A stretch of 64,000 nt of DNA from positions 14,609,720-14,673,719 of the forward strand of contig JANAVB010023996.1 of NCBI GenBank assembly GCA_029216955.1, in the 5' to 3' direction. The notes beneath the pieces were generated by a model, which saw nothing but the letters and a program-made list of their open reading frames with translations, was not told the DNA's origin and did no database searches. Both the position numbers and the translations under genes were made by a program. This document shows positions 53,307-64,000 of the stretch, piece after piece; the stretch's first letter is position 1; each line of letters opens with the position of its first letter. Source of the DNA: Iris pallida (taxonomy: Eukaryota > Streptophyta > Magnoliopsida > Asparagales > Iridaceae).

Positions 53307-55408
53307 TCAAGACTCGATTTCTACAAACAGGCTTGCCCGGGGATGCAGACCTGCCTCCTTTAGTGACATGGAACGCTTTTCCGGCCCATAGGTGATGCGG
53401 GGAAAGTTTGTAACCAGGTTATATTTCTCAGCGTCCAAGCAATCCAAAGAGTCTACATAGTCATAGAGAGACTCGACGGGTGCAGTACTGTGGAACCTCC
53501 TCTCCTTGCGCTCTCCGTTTGGAAACCGCACAAGAACCTGATAACAGTTCGAACATTGTAATTAGCTTTATATCTGATAGGCTGTAATACTAGGGGTAAT
53601 CTCAAGTACTACCCATGGATGTTGAGACAAAATTCTAAAGTAAGATTAGGAAATACATAAAGGAATACAGAAAAAAAATCACACATTAAGATACATTTTT
53701 CAAAATATCCCACCTACAACGAAAAAGATGCAAGTTTAGCTGATGAAAGCTATTCAAAAATATTAATACTAACAAGAAGGTATTTTTCTGGACTCATCAT
53801 TCATTGACATGAAATGTTATAGTCGCTTGGTCCAAAGCACCAAAGGGATTGTTGTCCAGCTAACTGCAGCACTTGCCCTAAGAACACAAATGATCTTCTA
53901 ACACAGTGATTACTATCAAGCCCATATCAGTTACTAGTGGACAACACAAATTATGGAAATAGCAAATAAATAAAATAATTGATGTTCCTCTAGCAGGAAG
54001 CTATCGGAAGAAAAGATTCCTGGAGCCTTAGAGAGATGGAGAGAAAACTCGGTAAGTAGCAGGGAGATACACAAACACACACAAAAGAAAAAGAAAAAAG
54101 AAAATAAATTATTATCCTATCATTAGGAACCTCCGAAGTGTAGCTTATTTGTGGTTTGTAACAACCTTCAAAATTCAAATTTTATTTTGTCTCAAGTATT
54201 GAATTGAGTTAGATTATTTTGAAAGCTAGTGCAAGACACTTGAAAGTATTTTCTAAAGTCTCAAACCGAGTAGAATCCAAGGTAATGGCAGAAGTGAATC
54301 CAATTACCACACAAGTGAATGTCAAATATCAATCATATCAACTAAGCTTCCCAGTCTTTTTCTACTGCGATATGTGATTAATGCATTAAAGAACTATTGA
54401 CTTCCACTATGACTTGATATTGGCTTAAAATTAGTTAAGCTTTTTCCTGCTTTGACAGAGAAAGAAACCACATCTTCCTCCTAAGTTTATTGCTTTTGTG
54501 AGACAAAGTTAATTGCTTTTACCTTCAGGATTTCTCATCATCCCACAAAATGATATTTATTGAAATCAAAAGTTTAAAGTAACCATTAAATATTTAACAT
54601 TTCCACACATTAAAAGAAGAGAACAAAATGATAATATACTTGGAATAATGTTGAAGAACTTTTAAGAGAAGTATCTGTGTGGAGTAAGATTCATTTAGTG
54701 ACAAGTGAAGCTTCACAAGTAACATAGTTTCAACAGTAAGGAACAGTTGACCAGTATCCTATCAGTTGACCATGAAAATATAACAGCCAACCTATTTGCA
54801 TGACATAAGAGATTCTGATGTTGAGAACATTGTGTTGGAATTCAGAACACCAGCAAATAAATGTCGAATCAACTCTTATCAAGCATAGAAAAAAATAAAT
54901 CGACCCTAAATGGCTTACTTGTGTAACATCAGGTGCTTTCTCAGGTTCTTCTCCCAGTGCCATAGCTTTCTCCTGGCGTCTTCTAACAAGAGCAGCTTGT
55001 TTCTCAGCAGCTTCTCGAACAGCCCTTTCCTGTGCCTCTTCCTCTTCTTTGCGCTTTCTCTCAGCTTCAGCAGCTTCTCTTTCCAAACGATCTTGTTCTT
55101 CTTTCTGTTGACGCTCCCTAGCCTGAGGAGACATACAATGTCACTTATCCATGATTTCTAATCTTCCTATCGGTTCAAAATTAGTATGGACCATCCAACC
55201 AAAGGGAAAAATGACAAGGATCAGAAGAACATCATACTTGATCTGCCTCAAGTGCTGCTCTGTATGCAGCATCTTGCTCCTCTCTTAAACGCATGGTGTT
55301 TCTCCTCTCTTCTACCTCAAGCCGTGCTGCTGTGAGAGATGGACTACACTCCTCAACCACTCGCTGGAGGATACTAAGCATTTCTTCAGGAGACTTGGGA
55401 CCCTCAAT
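53307..55408 (-). CDS. PUX10/FAF2-type UBX-domain protein, C-terminal three exons only
   Basis: Exons (minus order) 55408-55238, 55122-54919 and 53537-53307, all with GT-AG junctions in phase 0. The first starts IEGPKSPEEMLSILQ, the end of the UAS thioredoxin-like domain, and runs into a helical region. The second is a charged coiled coil (REAAEAERKRKEEEEAQE). The third is a full UBX domain, LVRFPNGERKERRF to the C-terminal ASLFVEIES, with FPR (NFPRITYG) at the p97-binding loop. Arabidopsis PUX10 has the same order; it recruits CDC48/p97 to lipid droplets. The UBA, hydrophobic hairpin and most of UAS should be upstream (above 55408) but I find none of their motifs up to 64000. Either an intron longer than 8.5 kb or 5' loss explains this. 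Exons present show no damage. Confidence 0.88.
53538..54918 (-). other. Intron between the coiled-coil and UBX exons
   Basis: Donor CAA/GTAAGCC (54919/54918), acceptor TTATCAG/GTTC (53538/53537). About 1.38 kb, AT-rich, no element recognised within. Confidence 0.75.
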
Positions 55409-56330
55409 CTGTAGATTAGAGAACAAAAAATGATTGATGAAAGAAAAGTATAAACAGAAACAGAGCATGTAAAATTCAGAAAGAATTCAATTCATCAGGC
55501 ACATAGGTTCCTGGTGTCATATAAGTCTTAGCCTAAGAATGCAAGTAATAATACACGAGCATCACGGAAAAGGCTCCTCTAAGTTCTCCAACACACACAC
55601 ACTAAGAGACAAAGAACAAGCTTTAGCAAAGAAAGCACAGCTGTCATATGAATGGTCATATTTGTTGCATTAAACTCAGACAATGGTCATATAAGTGAAA
55701 GAAATTGAAAACCATCCAAAGAAAAGCGTAGTGATATCCCAGGTAACAGGTACACTGCATGTGAGTAAGTCGTATCTATTTCGCAGGACAATATTAAATT
55801 CAATGAATGAAGGTCGGATAATTTGTGCCAGGCAAAAGTAAGAAAGAGAACAACACATCCGGTGCATGCGTGCAACATACCTTATCAGATTGATGAGTTA
55901 AATGTCTGACAGTTAAGGCAGCAAAACTTTCACTAGTAAAGGGCATACAAGGAAATATACGAGACTGCCTTTTTTAATGTGTTATTAAGGATGGACCTTT
56001 CTGTAAAAAGGTCTCGCCGCTATTTTGTATTCCTTTTATATTTCTATGGATTGCACACTTGAGTATCAGGGAGGGCAAATCATGTCAAGTCTGATAAGGT
56101 TCAAAAATTACATTAGCAATGCAGCTTACAAGCCAACATATAAGACCTTTTCTTTAAGTGTCATGATTGTTTCAGTCAATACTTCTCAAGATATTTAGTA
56201 CTCCTTTTTTTCATATATAAATAAGTTTGGTAGCATAATAGCAAATATGGAAAGCTCGGTCATTACTATGATACCACATGTTTCTACGACTGAAAGATGA
56301 TAAAATGAATAAAAATTGTGTCTTGAATTA
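55409..56330. other. Upstream flank of the UBX exons, probably intronic
   Basis: The acceptor ATCTACAG/ATT precedes the exon at 55408, so this DNA is likely intron. No exon encoding the rest of the UAS domain was recognised on the minus strand. Confidence 0.5.
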
Positions 56331-56549
56331 TGTTGGGAACACGGTGTGACCCGAACCGGAGTTGGCCTATGAAGTGTGATATTGAATTGGGCTCATATGC
56401 CTTAAAAGAGAATTCTCATGTAAGGCCTGAACCAATCCCAATTATCTACACCACATGATCTCACCTCCTAACCGATGTGGGACTAAATTACCAACTTCAT
56501 TGTCACCCCCCATTTGAGCGCTCAACCGAAAACGAGATACAATCCAACA
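56331..56549 (-). repeat. TRIM LTR, short form
   Basis: The outer 75 bases match the long LTR start; the remainder (GTGTGACCCGAACCGGAGTT and on) is unrelated to it. Confidence 0.55.
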
Positions 56550-57000
56550 ATCTCCACCTTAGCTCGTTTCCGCTGACCGAACAACCTAGCACACCCGGCT
56601 ACCATTTGTTCGTTCCCACTAGCTGAACACCCTTAGTACACTCCGGCTACCTTTATTCGTTCCCACTAACCGAACAACCTTAGCACACTCCGGCTACCTT
56701 TGCTCGTTCCCGCCAGCCGAGCACCTAGGAGATCCAACATATTGTCATCTCAATCCGTTCAACTACAGAACCAAACCGACACGTTCATCCACACCATCAT
56801 TGTGTGCCAACCACAACGTCTTGCACCACCTTGGGCTCGTCAAATCCATCTTTGAAGCCAATTCGTGTAGTTGATGCTCCTACTCCACCTTGAGAAGAGC
56901 CCGTATAATCCGATTATACACATGAACGTTTAGCACCATCTGTCTCGAACCGATTAGAGCTGTCCAAACCAGCCCCATAATCATGGGCTCCGATACCACT

Positions 57001-57671
57001 TGTTGGACGCATACGAAAGCGTTTGCTAACCCACCTGATCAAAACCAACCCCCGTCTAACGGACGCCAAGCACAAGATAAAGACAAGTATATGGTGGTGA
57101 CGTACGTCACCTGGACAAATTCTAACCTTTAATAACTCAGATAAAATTACAAGATTGACAAAACCCACGTTGAACCCTTTGCCCTAATAGGTTCAACCCT
57201 CTCACCACTCTCAAGAAGAAAAATAGAAGATTACAATTGAGATCACTCACCAACCCGTAGCAATCTCCCTAACCGAAGTTGACGACTGCTCGATTAGATC
57301 TTCTTCCTTCTATCTTGGATGACGAAGTCCTAAGAGCAAAGTACGAACTTTCTCTTAGATTTTCTTGTGGATGAGCACCCAGAATCTCCACTTTGTGTTG
57401 TACTTTATGCCTCCACCCTCACCCCATATATATAGGATGAGAAAATCATATTTTAGTCATAATAGGATTTCCTAAATAGGAATAAAATAGGAATCCTATT
57501 ATACCTAAAATATTCCATCAACATCATATTTTAGATCATAATAGTATTTCCTAAAATAAGAATCCTATTATATCTAAAATAGCACAACGCCAACCGATGT
57601 GGGACTAAATTACCAATTTTATTGTCACCCCTCATTTGAGCGCTCAACCTAAAACGAGATACAATCCAACA
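57001..57671 (-). repeat. TRIM LTR, long form
   Basis: Contains a TATA-like CTATATATATGGGG (57421-57434, minus) and a roughly 90-base tandem duplication of the type AATAGGAATCCTATTATACC (57476-57600). Confidence 0.7.
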
Positions 57672-57756
57672 AATAAGGGACAACCATTACTACTATGAAA
57701 CAGCAATAACAATTTAAATAATCACCTAATAATATCAAATGAGTATAAGTTGTTTT

Positions 57757-58804
57757 TGTAGAAACGAAATGTAAAGCGATATACTCTAGAGAAGGGGTGA
57801 ATAGAGTATGCAGTGAAATATTAACTATTTAAAAAGGTTAGTAGCAAGATCACAGAAATATATCACAGATATGAAAATGTAAAAGTAAAGAGCAGACAGC
57901 AAACGCAAACATGGCGATGTATACTGGCCTCCCTCTTGTGAGGACTAATCCAGTCGAGAGAACTCTAGCTCCCGGTTGAAATCCACTATGGAAAACCGCG
58001 AGTTTTCATACGAAGTCCTTGCAACTTCTACAGACGCGAGCTTTGATCCGAAGCACTCGACCAACTTCAATTGTGAAGTGTCTTACTTCTTGTCAAGCCT
58101 CTTGATTACAATCACTCTGAAACTTCTAGACCGTACCGCACTGACAAATCGACTAGAGGATTGTAACTGACTTGGGATTTGAAAATGAGAACTTTGGAAG
58201 GCTTTAGAAGAACGTAGTAAGCTTAGAGAGAAGAGAAGAGAGTGAATTGGTGTGTTGAAATGGTAGAAACTTTTCTCTATTTATAGAGATTTCCAAATGG
58301 AGAATTCGGACAAAATTTGGAGAGAATTCGGACAGAATTCTTTGAAAGAATCTCGACAGATAGTCGTTGCATCCGTAACTGCGGAAAGACCGAGTTCAAA
58401 AAGCAACGTACCCCTAGCCGAACTCGGGCCGAATTCGCCCAGAGTTCTGCTGGTGCAGAAAGGGTGAATTTAGGATTTTGTAACTCAGTGGGCTTTGGGC
58501 TTTCGAATGTTCAAGCAGTTAGAATTAGGTTTATGGGTTTGTTTTCAAAACAAATGAATATTTTTGAAAACATTTTTGGGTAGCCTATTTGCCAGTACGA
58601 TTCGGTGTACATTGTATTTCCTATACTCAATAAAGTATGAAAATACATTGAATAAATAAAAATACAGACGCAATGACAAACATGACTCCAAGTCTTGAAC
58701 GGTAACCGTAGCAGTTCTAGCATATCGTCCAAGCAGCCCTTTATATCGAGACATGACTAGATCAATTATTAAAATCAGGTTCGACCATGACCAATGGACC
58801 AACA
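57757..58804 (-). repeat. Solo SIRE-type LTR
   Basis: Minus strand starts TGTTGGTCCATTGGTCATGG and ends TTTCTACA, matching the SIRE-A and mini-element LTR ends. It has the TATA box (58271-58287) and GAATTCGG half-site clusters (58300-58340, 58420-58445). No gag or primer site is next to it. Flanks GTTTT (57752-57756) and ATTTT (58805-58809) agree in four of five bases, fitting LTR-LTR recombination of an older insertion. Confidence 0.85.
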
Positions 58805-58824
58805 ATTTTGACTCCATTTTTACG

Positions 58825-60450
58825 GAATCCTCCACTTCACGCTCTTTGATTTATGTGCCATGGAGATCGATGCCAATATAGCAAATTATATAATCTTTCC
58901 TCTTTGTATGGCATCTTTCTTTCCTAGTCTAGACAACTTGAAGGTTGCCATGTTGCATGAACTTAACTGCAACACAAAAAAGGTAGCGATACTTAACTTC
59001 CAAGTGGCAAGGACCTCTCTTACGCATAGCAACCTTGCTTAGGAATTTGGTAACCCTGTAACCAGCATATAGGGTTTGGTCCAGTCATAAAACTTCACCA
59101 ATCTTGGAGATTTCTCATGCTCGACAGAATACCTTACTTTGATTGGAGAAGGATTGGATGATAATGATGTTTTCCCACCATGATTGTGTCCAATTTCTAT
59201 AATTTATCGTGCTGGCATGTCCCACTTTCATGTTGAATTCCTCTCTCATGTCCATTGTATATGTTTGCGGTTGGTGGTATCAGAACTAACAAAATGTATG
59301 CCATGAAGCTGTGTTGATTAAGAAAGAATCTAATTCAGGTACGGTTACTTTAAAGTAGTACACTGCCATGTATAGATCAGAACTCCAGACAATGTTATAT
59401 TACCCGTACAAAAGCCACATCATACTTCCTTCCAGCCGTTGTTCCACACGAGGATAGTTAAAATATAATAAGTGTTCCAGTCAGATCTTTCCATAGACAA
59501 ACCTCCTCAGTCAAAGCAAAACTCTTAACTTCTCCATAGTTTAACATATCATGAGCGCTCTAGGCTAAACTATAGGTGGTGATATATTCCCTGTCGGTTA
59601 AAGTTAAATTGCGAAGCACCAGCCCTCTTGCTGAATCCTCCATCTCACGCTCTTTGACTTATGTGCCATGGAGATCAATGCCCATATAGCAAATTATATA
59701 ATCTTTCCTCTTTCTGCGGCATCTTTCTTTCCTAGTCTAGAAAACTTGAAGGTTGCCGTGTTGCATGAACTTAAACTGCAACACAAAAAAGGTAGTGATA
59801 CTTAACTTCCAACTGGAAAGGACCACCCTTACGCATAGCAACCATGCTTAGGAATTTGGTACCCTGTAACCAGCATATAGGGTTTGTCCAGTCATAAAAC
59901 TTCACCAATCGTGGAGATTTCTCATGATCGACAGAAGACCTTACTTTGATTGGAGAAGGATTGGATGATAATGATGTTTTCCCACCATGATTGTGTCCAA
60001 TTTATATAATTTCTCGTGCTGGCATGTCCCACTTTCATGTTGAATTCCTCTCTCATGTCCATGTATTATGTTTGCAGTTGGTGGTATCAGAACTAACCAA
60101 AATGTAGGGCAGAAAACTGTGTTGATTAAGAAAGAATCCAATTGAGGTACAGTTACTTTAAAGTAGTACACTGCCATGTATAGATCAGAACTCCAGACAA
60201 TGTTATATTACCCTATTAGTATAAAAGCCACATTATACTTTCTTCAAGCCGTTATTCCACACGAGGATAGTTAAAATATAATAAGTGTTCCATTCAGATC
60301 TTTCCATAGACAAACCTCCTCACTCAAAGAAAAACTCTTTAACTTCTCCAAAGTTTAACATATCATGAGCGCTCTAGGCTAAACTCTAGGTGGTGATATA
60401 TCCCCTAAGGGTTAAAGTTAAAATTGTGAAGCACCAGCTCTCTTGCTGAA
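58825..60450. repeat. 808-bp tandem duplication (two copies)
   Basis: 58825-59632 and 59633-60450 align throughout with small substitutions and indels, starting GAATCCTCCA(C/T)(T/C)TCACGCTC. The unit contains neither a long open frame nor LTR or TIR ends; a GGTGGTATCAGAAC sequence in each copy resembles a Met-tRNA primer site but stands alone. The function of the unit is unknown. Confidence 0.85.
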
Positions 60451-61450
60451 GGTCAACTTGGTTAGAACCTTAAAAGCCAGAAGCGAAAGCGGGGGCAGGA
60501 GCGGAAGCGGGGGAACACAAGTACTTAGAAGAGTCTAAAGTTGGGAGCGTACGCTAATAAATTTTTTATATTTATTAATTATTGTTATCAAAACTTATAA
60601 ATATCTTAATATTTATTAGAATTTATAAAGTTTAGTTCAAAGTTACTCAAAGATCATTCGCATGTTGATTTTTTATGATGTCAAAATAAATAATCTTTAA
60701 TTTCTTGGTACTTTGATAAATGTGTATTAAAAATCTTCTAATTTTCTTCCCAAAATTTATCTCCTCTTTTAAAATCATGATCATATTATGGGAAGTGTCC
60801 ATGTCGTCGGAGAAACGTGCTCCCGTCGCCGGAGAAACGAGCTTCAGTCATCGGGGAAGCGAGCTCCTAACGAGATCCCAAGTAAGAACCGCCAAATCGA
60901 GGTTCTTACTGGAATTCGTTGACCTTCTAAGAGTTTCTGGCTTCTAAGATTAGAACCCTTCGATTCTTAACTAAGGCGAAGGATTTAAAAACCTCAAACT
61001 TTAAAGTTCACCTGTTCGCAATCACTTATGCGTATCTAAGTGGGAAAACAATGTTCATATCTAATGGAACCTCCATAAAGCTTGATCAATCACTAGTTCT
61101 TGGTTCCGACTGGCTTTCATAAGAAGGTTCAAAATTTAATCTAATCACTCGGCCATTAGTCCAAGATAACACACTCGTCCATGGTGCCAAGTTGCTTTAT
61201 TTGTATAACTAAATGCATGCTCTCTCATACTACTTTAGAACATGCCTGCGTAAATTTTTACAAGACAAGGATTCCTGACTTTTAAGTTCTTAGTAACTTG
61301 TAATCATTGAAAGCTCTCTTATCCCATGGTAGAGCAAGAGGCCTGGTGCTTTGATCAACCCAACTACCAAGTTTGATGCCTCCTAATGCACTCAAGGCAA
61401 CCCATCTTCAGTTCTTTCAACGACTAGGATGCCACGTCCATCAAGACAGA
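60451..61450. other. Unassigned DNA
   Basis: No gene recognised. A cluster of GTCGGAGAAACG-type repeats lies near 60808-60870. Confidence 0.4.
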
Positions 61451-61728
61451 AAACTATTAGTTTAATAACGCTTAAATTATGATCTAATGAATTAAACATC
61501 ATTAAACCTACTTTCCGCAGATATAGGTAGTCAATGAACAATCTTCTAGTTGCTAGTTTAATGGTGTTTGATTCATTAAATAGTGAAATTTAGATAGAAC
61601 TTTTAATTTATTGACGTGTATAAAACATGAGAAGCCTTGGTAAATTTATAGGAGCAAGTCATGGCATCCTCCTTTAGCCCAGGCGATGTGGAACTAAAGT
61701 GAGGTATACAATAAAAGTTCAAGTGACA
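61450..61728 (-). repeat. 3' LTR of the decayed Copia element (inner edge approximate)
   Basis: Minus strand TGTCACTTGAAC starts at 61728 right after a polypurine tract (GCAGGGGGTAG, 61739-61729). A TATA-like CTATAAATTTACC is at about 61640. The 3' limit is not determined because no second LTR is in the window. Confidence 0.5.
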
Positions 61729-64000
61729 CTACCCCCTGCAACTTGGAGCATAGATATCCATCATTTCCAGCTTGGATAACAATCGAGCAAACAAGGGTCG
61801 ACACAGTAGTTTGGTAAGGATATCGGCCAACTAAGCTGAAGAAGAGACATGTTGTGCAACTTTCTTTTCTGTCATCTTCTCTCGAATAAAATGACAGTTT
61901 ATCTCGATGTTGAAAGACTACATTCTCAACAATAAGGATCATAGCCTTGTTGTCACAGTAGTTTGATAAGAGAGTGAGTCTATAAGGAGTAAGTTAAGCC
62001 AATCAACTCAGAGACAACATGTGCCATGGTCTATATTCGGTCTCAATACAAGAACGAGCAACTACATTCTGCTTCTTACTCCTCCAAGTAACCAAATTGT
62101 CTCCCAGGAAGACAAGGTATCTGCTGGTTGAGCGACAATCATCAATTGATCTAGCAAAGTCGGCATCTGCAAATGTTGTAAGCAATAGTATAAAAAGTCT
62201 GTAGAGAAGACCCTGTCAAAGAGTTCCCTTATTGTAGCATAGAATCTATGTTGTCACAGGCGATGCCTAGGCGGCCTAGGCGTGCGGGTTGGAAAGGTCT
62301 CGCCTCGACCTGGAAAAAATGTCCCAGGGTAAGGTTTTGCTTGCCTAGGCGTCCGTCTAGGGTCGTCCAATTATGCTTACTATCTTTACTTGATGTTGAA
62401 TATTGGTTATTTCATATTTGTTGCTTCTTATATTACTTTTATGCTTAATGCTCAATAATTACTGCTTATTAGTTATACTACATATTTGTAGAATGCATAA
62501 TTGCAGAATTTTTTGACTCAAAGCAACGAATCCTAGGCTGCGCCTAGGCGAGGCGGGTGGCCTGTGGCCTCGCCTCGCCTAGTACAACATAGTATAGAAT
62601 TATTTCAACAGCCTGAAGACGAGAAGTCAAAAGGTTCTGCATATAATAGCCCACCGTACTCACTGCATAGGCAATGTCTAGACGAGTGACAGTAAGATAA
62701 ATTAGCTTTCCAACAAGTCGTCTATAACGTCTTAGGTGAGATAGAGGAGAATCTGATGAAAAACTCAATCTAGATAGTTTGACTGTGGAATTCATAGATG
62801 TGCATGCTGCAACCAAGGAATCATGTCTCAGATAGAATATCTAACGTATATTTGCACTAAAAAAGCCGCAATCATGCGAAACTTCAAAATATCCCAATAC
62901 AAAGAAAGTATAGCAATGGCCCAAGGTCCTTTGTATGAAAATGAGAGGCTAAATGTTCTTTTACCTTGAAAATGCCAGCAGAATCATCTTCGGTGATGAT
63001 TATGTCATTCACGTAAACAAGATGACTATGCATGAGACCTTTGATTTGTAAATAAGGATATATCTGAGCAACTATAAACAAACAATTTGTTGCAAGACTA
63101 TCGAATTTGAAAAACCACGCACGTGGTGATTGCTTCAAACCATATAAGGACTTGTCTAGGAGACAAACTATAGACTCCCCAGTCGCTCAAAGTCTGGAGT
63201 CTGCTGCATAAAATAGTCTATGAAATATTGCTATTGAGGAAGGCATTCTTCACGAAATAGAACTTGAACAGAAATCGACTTAATAATCGGTGAAGAAGTC
63301 TCAACATAATCCAACCCATATTGTTGGATAAAGCCCTTGGCCACTAAATGGGCTTTGAGTTGATCAACCGACCAATCTGGATTTTGTTTGATAGTAAATA
63401 GTCACTTGCATACGACCATCTTTTTACTTTAGGACAAGGGTACAAAGTCCAAGTCTGATTAGAGTGCAGAGCATAAAGTCCCTCAACCATAGCGGCATGT
63501 CAACATGGATGTTGAAGTCTTTCCTCAACAGAGAAAGGAAGAGTGATGGCAGCCAAAGACAAAACAAATATACAACAAGATGAGGCAAACGGTGATAAGA
63601 AATGAAGTTAGAAATATGATGAGCGGTGGTACAAGAGCGCTTACCATTACAAAGAGCAATAGGAACAGATTGGAAGTCAGCTGAGGTGGAGTAATAGGAA
63701 CAGAAGGTTGCATTGTAGTACCTACAAAAGAATCATTAGTGATATCAAGAGAAATACTGACAGGTGAAAGATTGACCTTATGCCGACACCTGTACACCTG
63801 GGAAAATGGAACCAAAGACCCAGACCTACGAGAGATAGGTGTATTAAGTTCAAAGGAAGGAATAAGAGGAACAGAAATTGTAGATAATGAAGATGCAGAT
63901 GGTGCATCGGAAGCGAAATATGCATTATCCTCGATAAAAGTAACATCACAAGAGACGACCACCTTCGAAGTAGTGGAATCAAAACAAATATACCATTTTC
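61729..64000 (-). pseudogene. Decayed Copia pol: integrase end, reverse transcriptase, RNase H
   Basis: Minus-strand remnants in Copia order. 63962-63525 is the post-integrase linker (SCDVTFIEDNAYF, VYRCRHKV). 63138-62884 is reverse transcriptase (KQSPRAWFFKFDS), with LVYVNDIIIT where the catalytic YVDD should be, so the second catalytic Asp position is changed. 62816-62600 has YRRLVGKLIYLTVTRLDIAY. 62185-62003 is RNase H ([19 protein letters not shown]), with further shifted pieces to about 61800. Lineage differs from SIRE. Many frame breaks are present, and a hAT-type MITE splits it at 62247-62592. The element continues beyond 64000. Confidence 0.85.
62247..62592. mobile_element. hAT-like MITE, 346 bp, inside Copia pol
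   Basis: Ends CTATGTTGT and ACAACATAG are inverted copies; flanks CATAGAAT (62239-62246) and TATAGAAT (62593-62600) form an eight-base duplication with one difference, as hAT elements make. Just inside the ends are GCCTAGGCG-type palindromic repeats. AT-rich middle, non-coding. Confidence 0.8.

Larger units (their letters stand above)
56331..57671 (-). mobile_element. TRIM (terminal-repeat retrotransposon in miniature)
   Basis: On the minus strand: LTR (57671-57001) starting TGTTGGATTGTATCTCG, primer site TGGTATCGGAGC (56998-56987), a 450-base non-coding interior, a polypurine tract AAGGTGGAGAT, and a second LTR (56549-56331). The shared LTR start includes AGTCCCACATCGGTT. The interior has three 48-base repeats (CGGCTACCTTTATTCGTTCC type, 56595-56735). 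Flanks AATTA and AATAA agree in four of five bases. The two LTRs share U3 but differ in length (671 and 219) and U5, which is unusual. Confidence 0.75.

Noticed and set aside
59941..60177. 78-codon minus-strand frame in the tandem duplication
   Set aside because: The equivalent frame in the first copy is broken and no homology is recognised.

Overview
This is nuclear DNA from a flowering plant with a transposon-rich genome. The evidence is the density of nested LTR retrotransposons (Copia SIRE-type, Ty3/gypsy Tat-type, Del-like), plant MITEs, a TRIM, a SINE and a CACTA end, together with two plant host genes. The calcium-binding gene is very GC-rich against an AT-rich background, which would fit a monocot or magnoliid, but this is weak evidence and I do not name a species.

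Layout. (1) 1-7411: right part of a Tat-lineage gag-pro element (called Tat1), coding on the minus strand, with an antisense coiled-coil gene end at the left edge and its 5' LTR at 6452-7411. It sits inside the third ORF of (2), a SIRE-type Copia element (SIRE-A, 7412-14525, minus; gag, pol, PBS and 5' LTR readable). (3) 14526-15450: unassigned DNA. (4) 15451-27313: a second Tat-type element (Tat2). It has gag-pro on the minus strand, a spliced-looking plant-mobile-domain (PMD) gene on the plus strand, and no reverse transcriptase. Its 5' LTR is cut at 27313 by (5), a non-coding Del-like array 27314-36979 in the order LTR, internal, LTR, partial internal. (6) 36980-37826: organelle-like DNA, followed by a CACTA terminus ending at 38113. 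(7) 38114-44515: the gag and 5' LTR of another SIRE-type element (SIRE-B), split by a young 3.66-kb mini-element (38783-42440). The mini-element keeps LTRs, polypurine tract and ORF3 but has no gag-pol, and is flanked by a perfect 5-bp duplication.

From 44516 the window becomes host-like. It holds several MITE-like elements, one of which contains a SINE, then a KIC/PBP1-type EF-hand gene (48406-48810, minus), a TIR element with a long G-tract, and the C-terminal three exons of a PUX10-type UBX protein (53307-55408, minus). The upstream exons of that gene are not found; a TRIM, a solo SIRE LTR, an 808-bp tandem duplication and a decayed Copia element (61729-64000) occupy the space where they would lie.

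The most interesting theme is retroelement cargo. The SIRE-type family carries a third, sense-oriented ORF with what looks like its own promoter, and the mini-element has reduced itself to LTRs plus that ORF. The two Tat elements pair gag-pro with a convergent antisense gene, and each reuses a private short motif in its LTR and in its gag-coding repeats.
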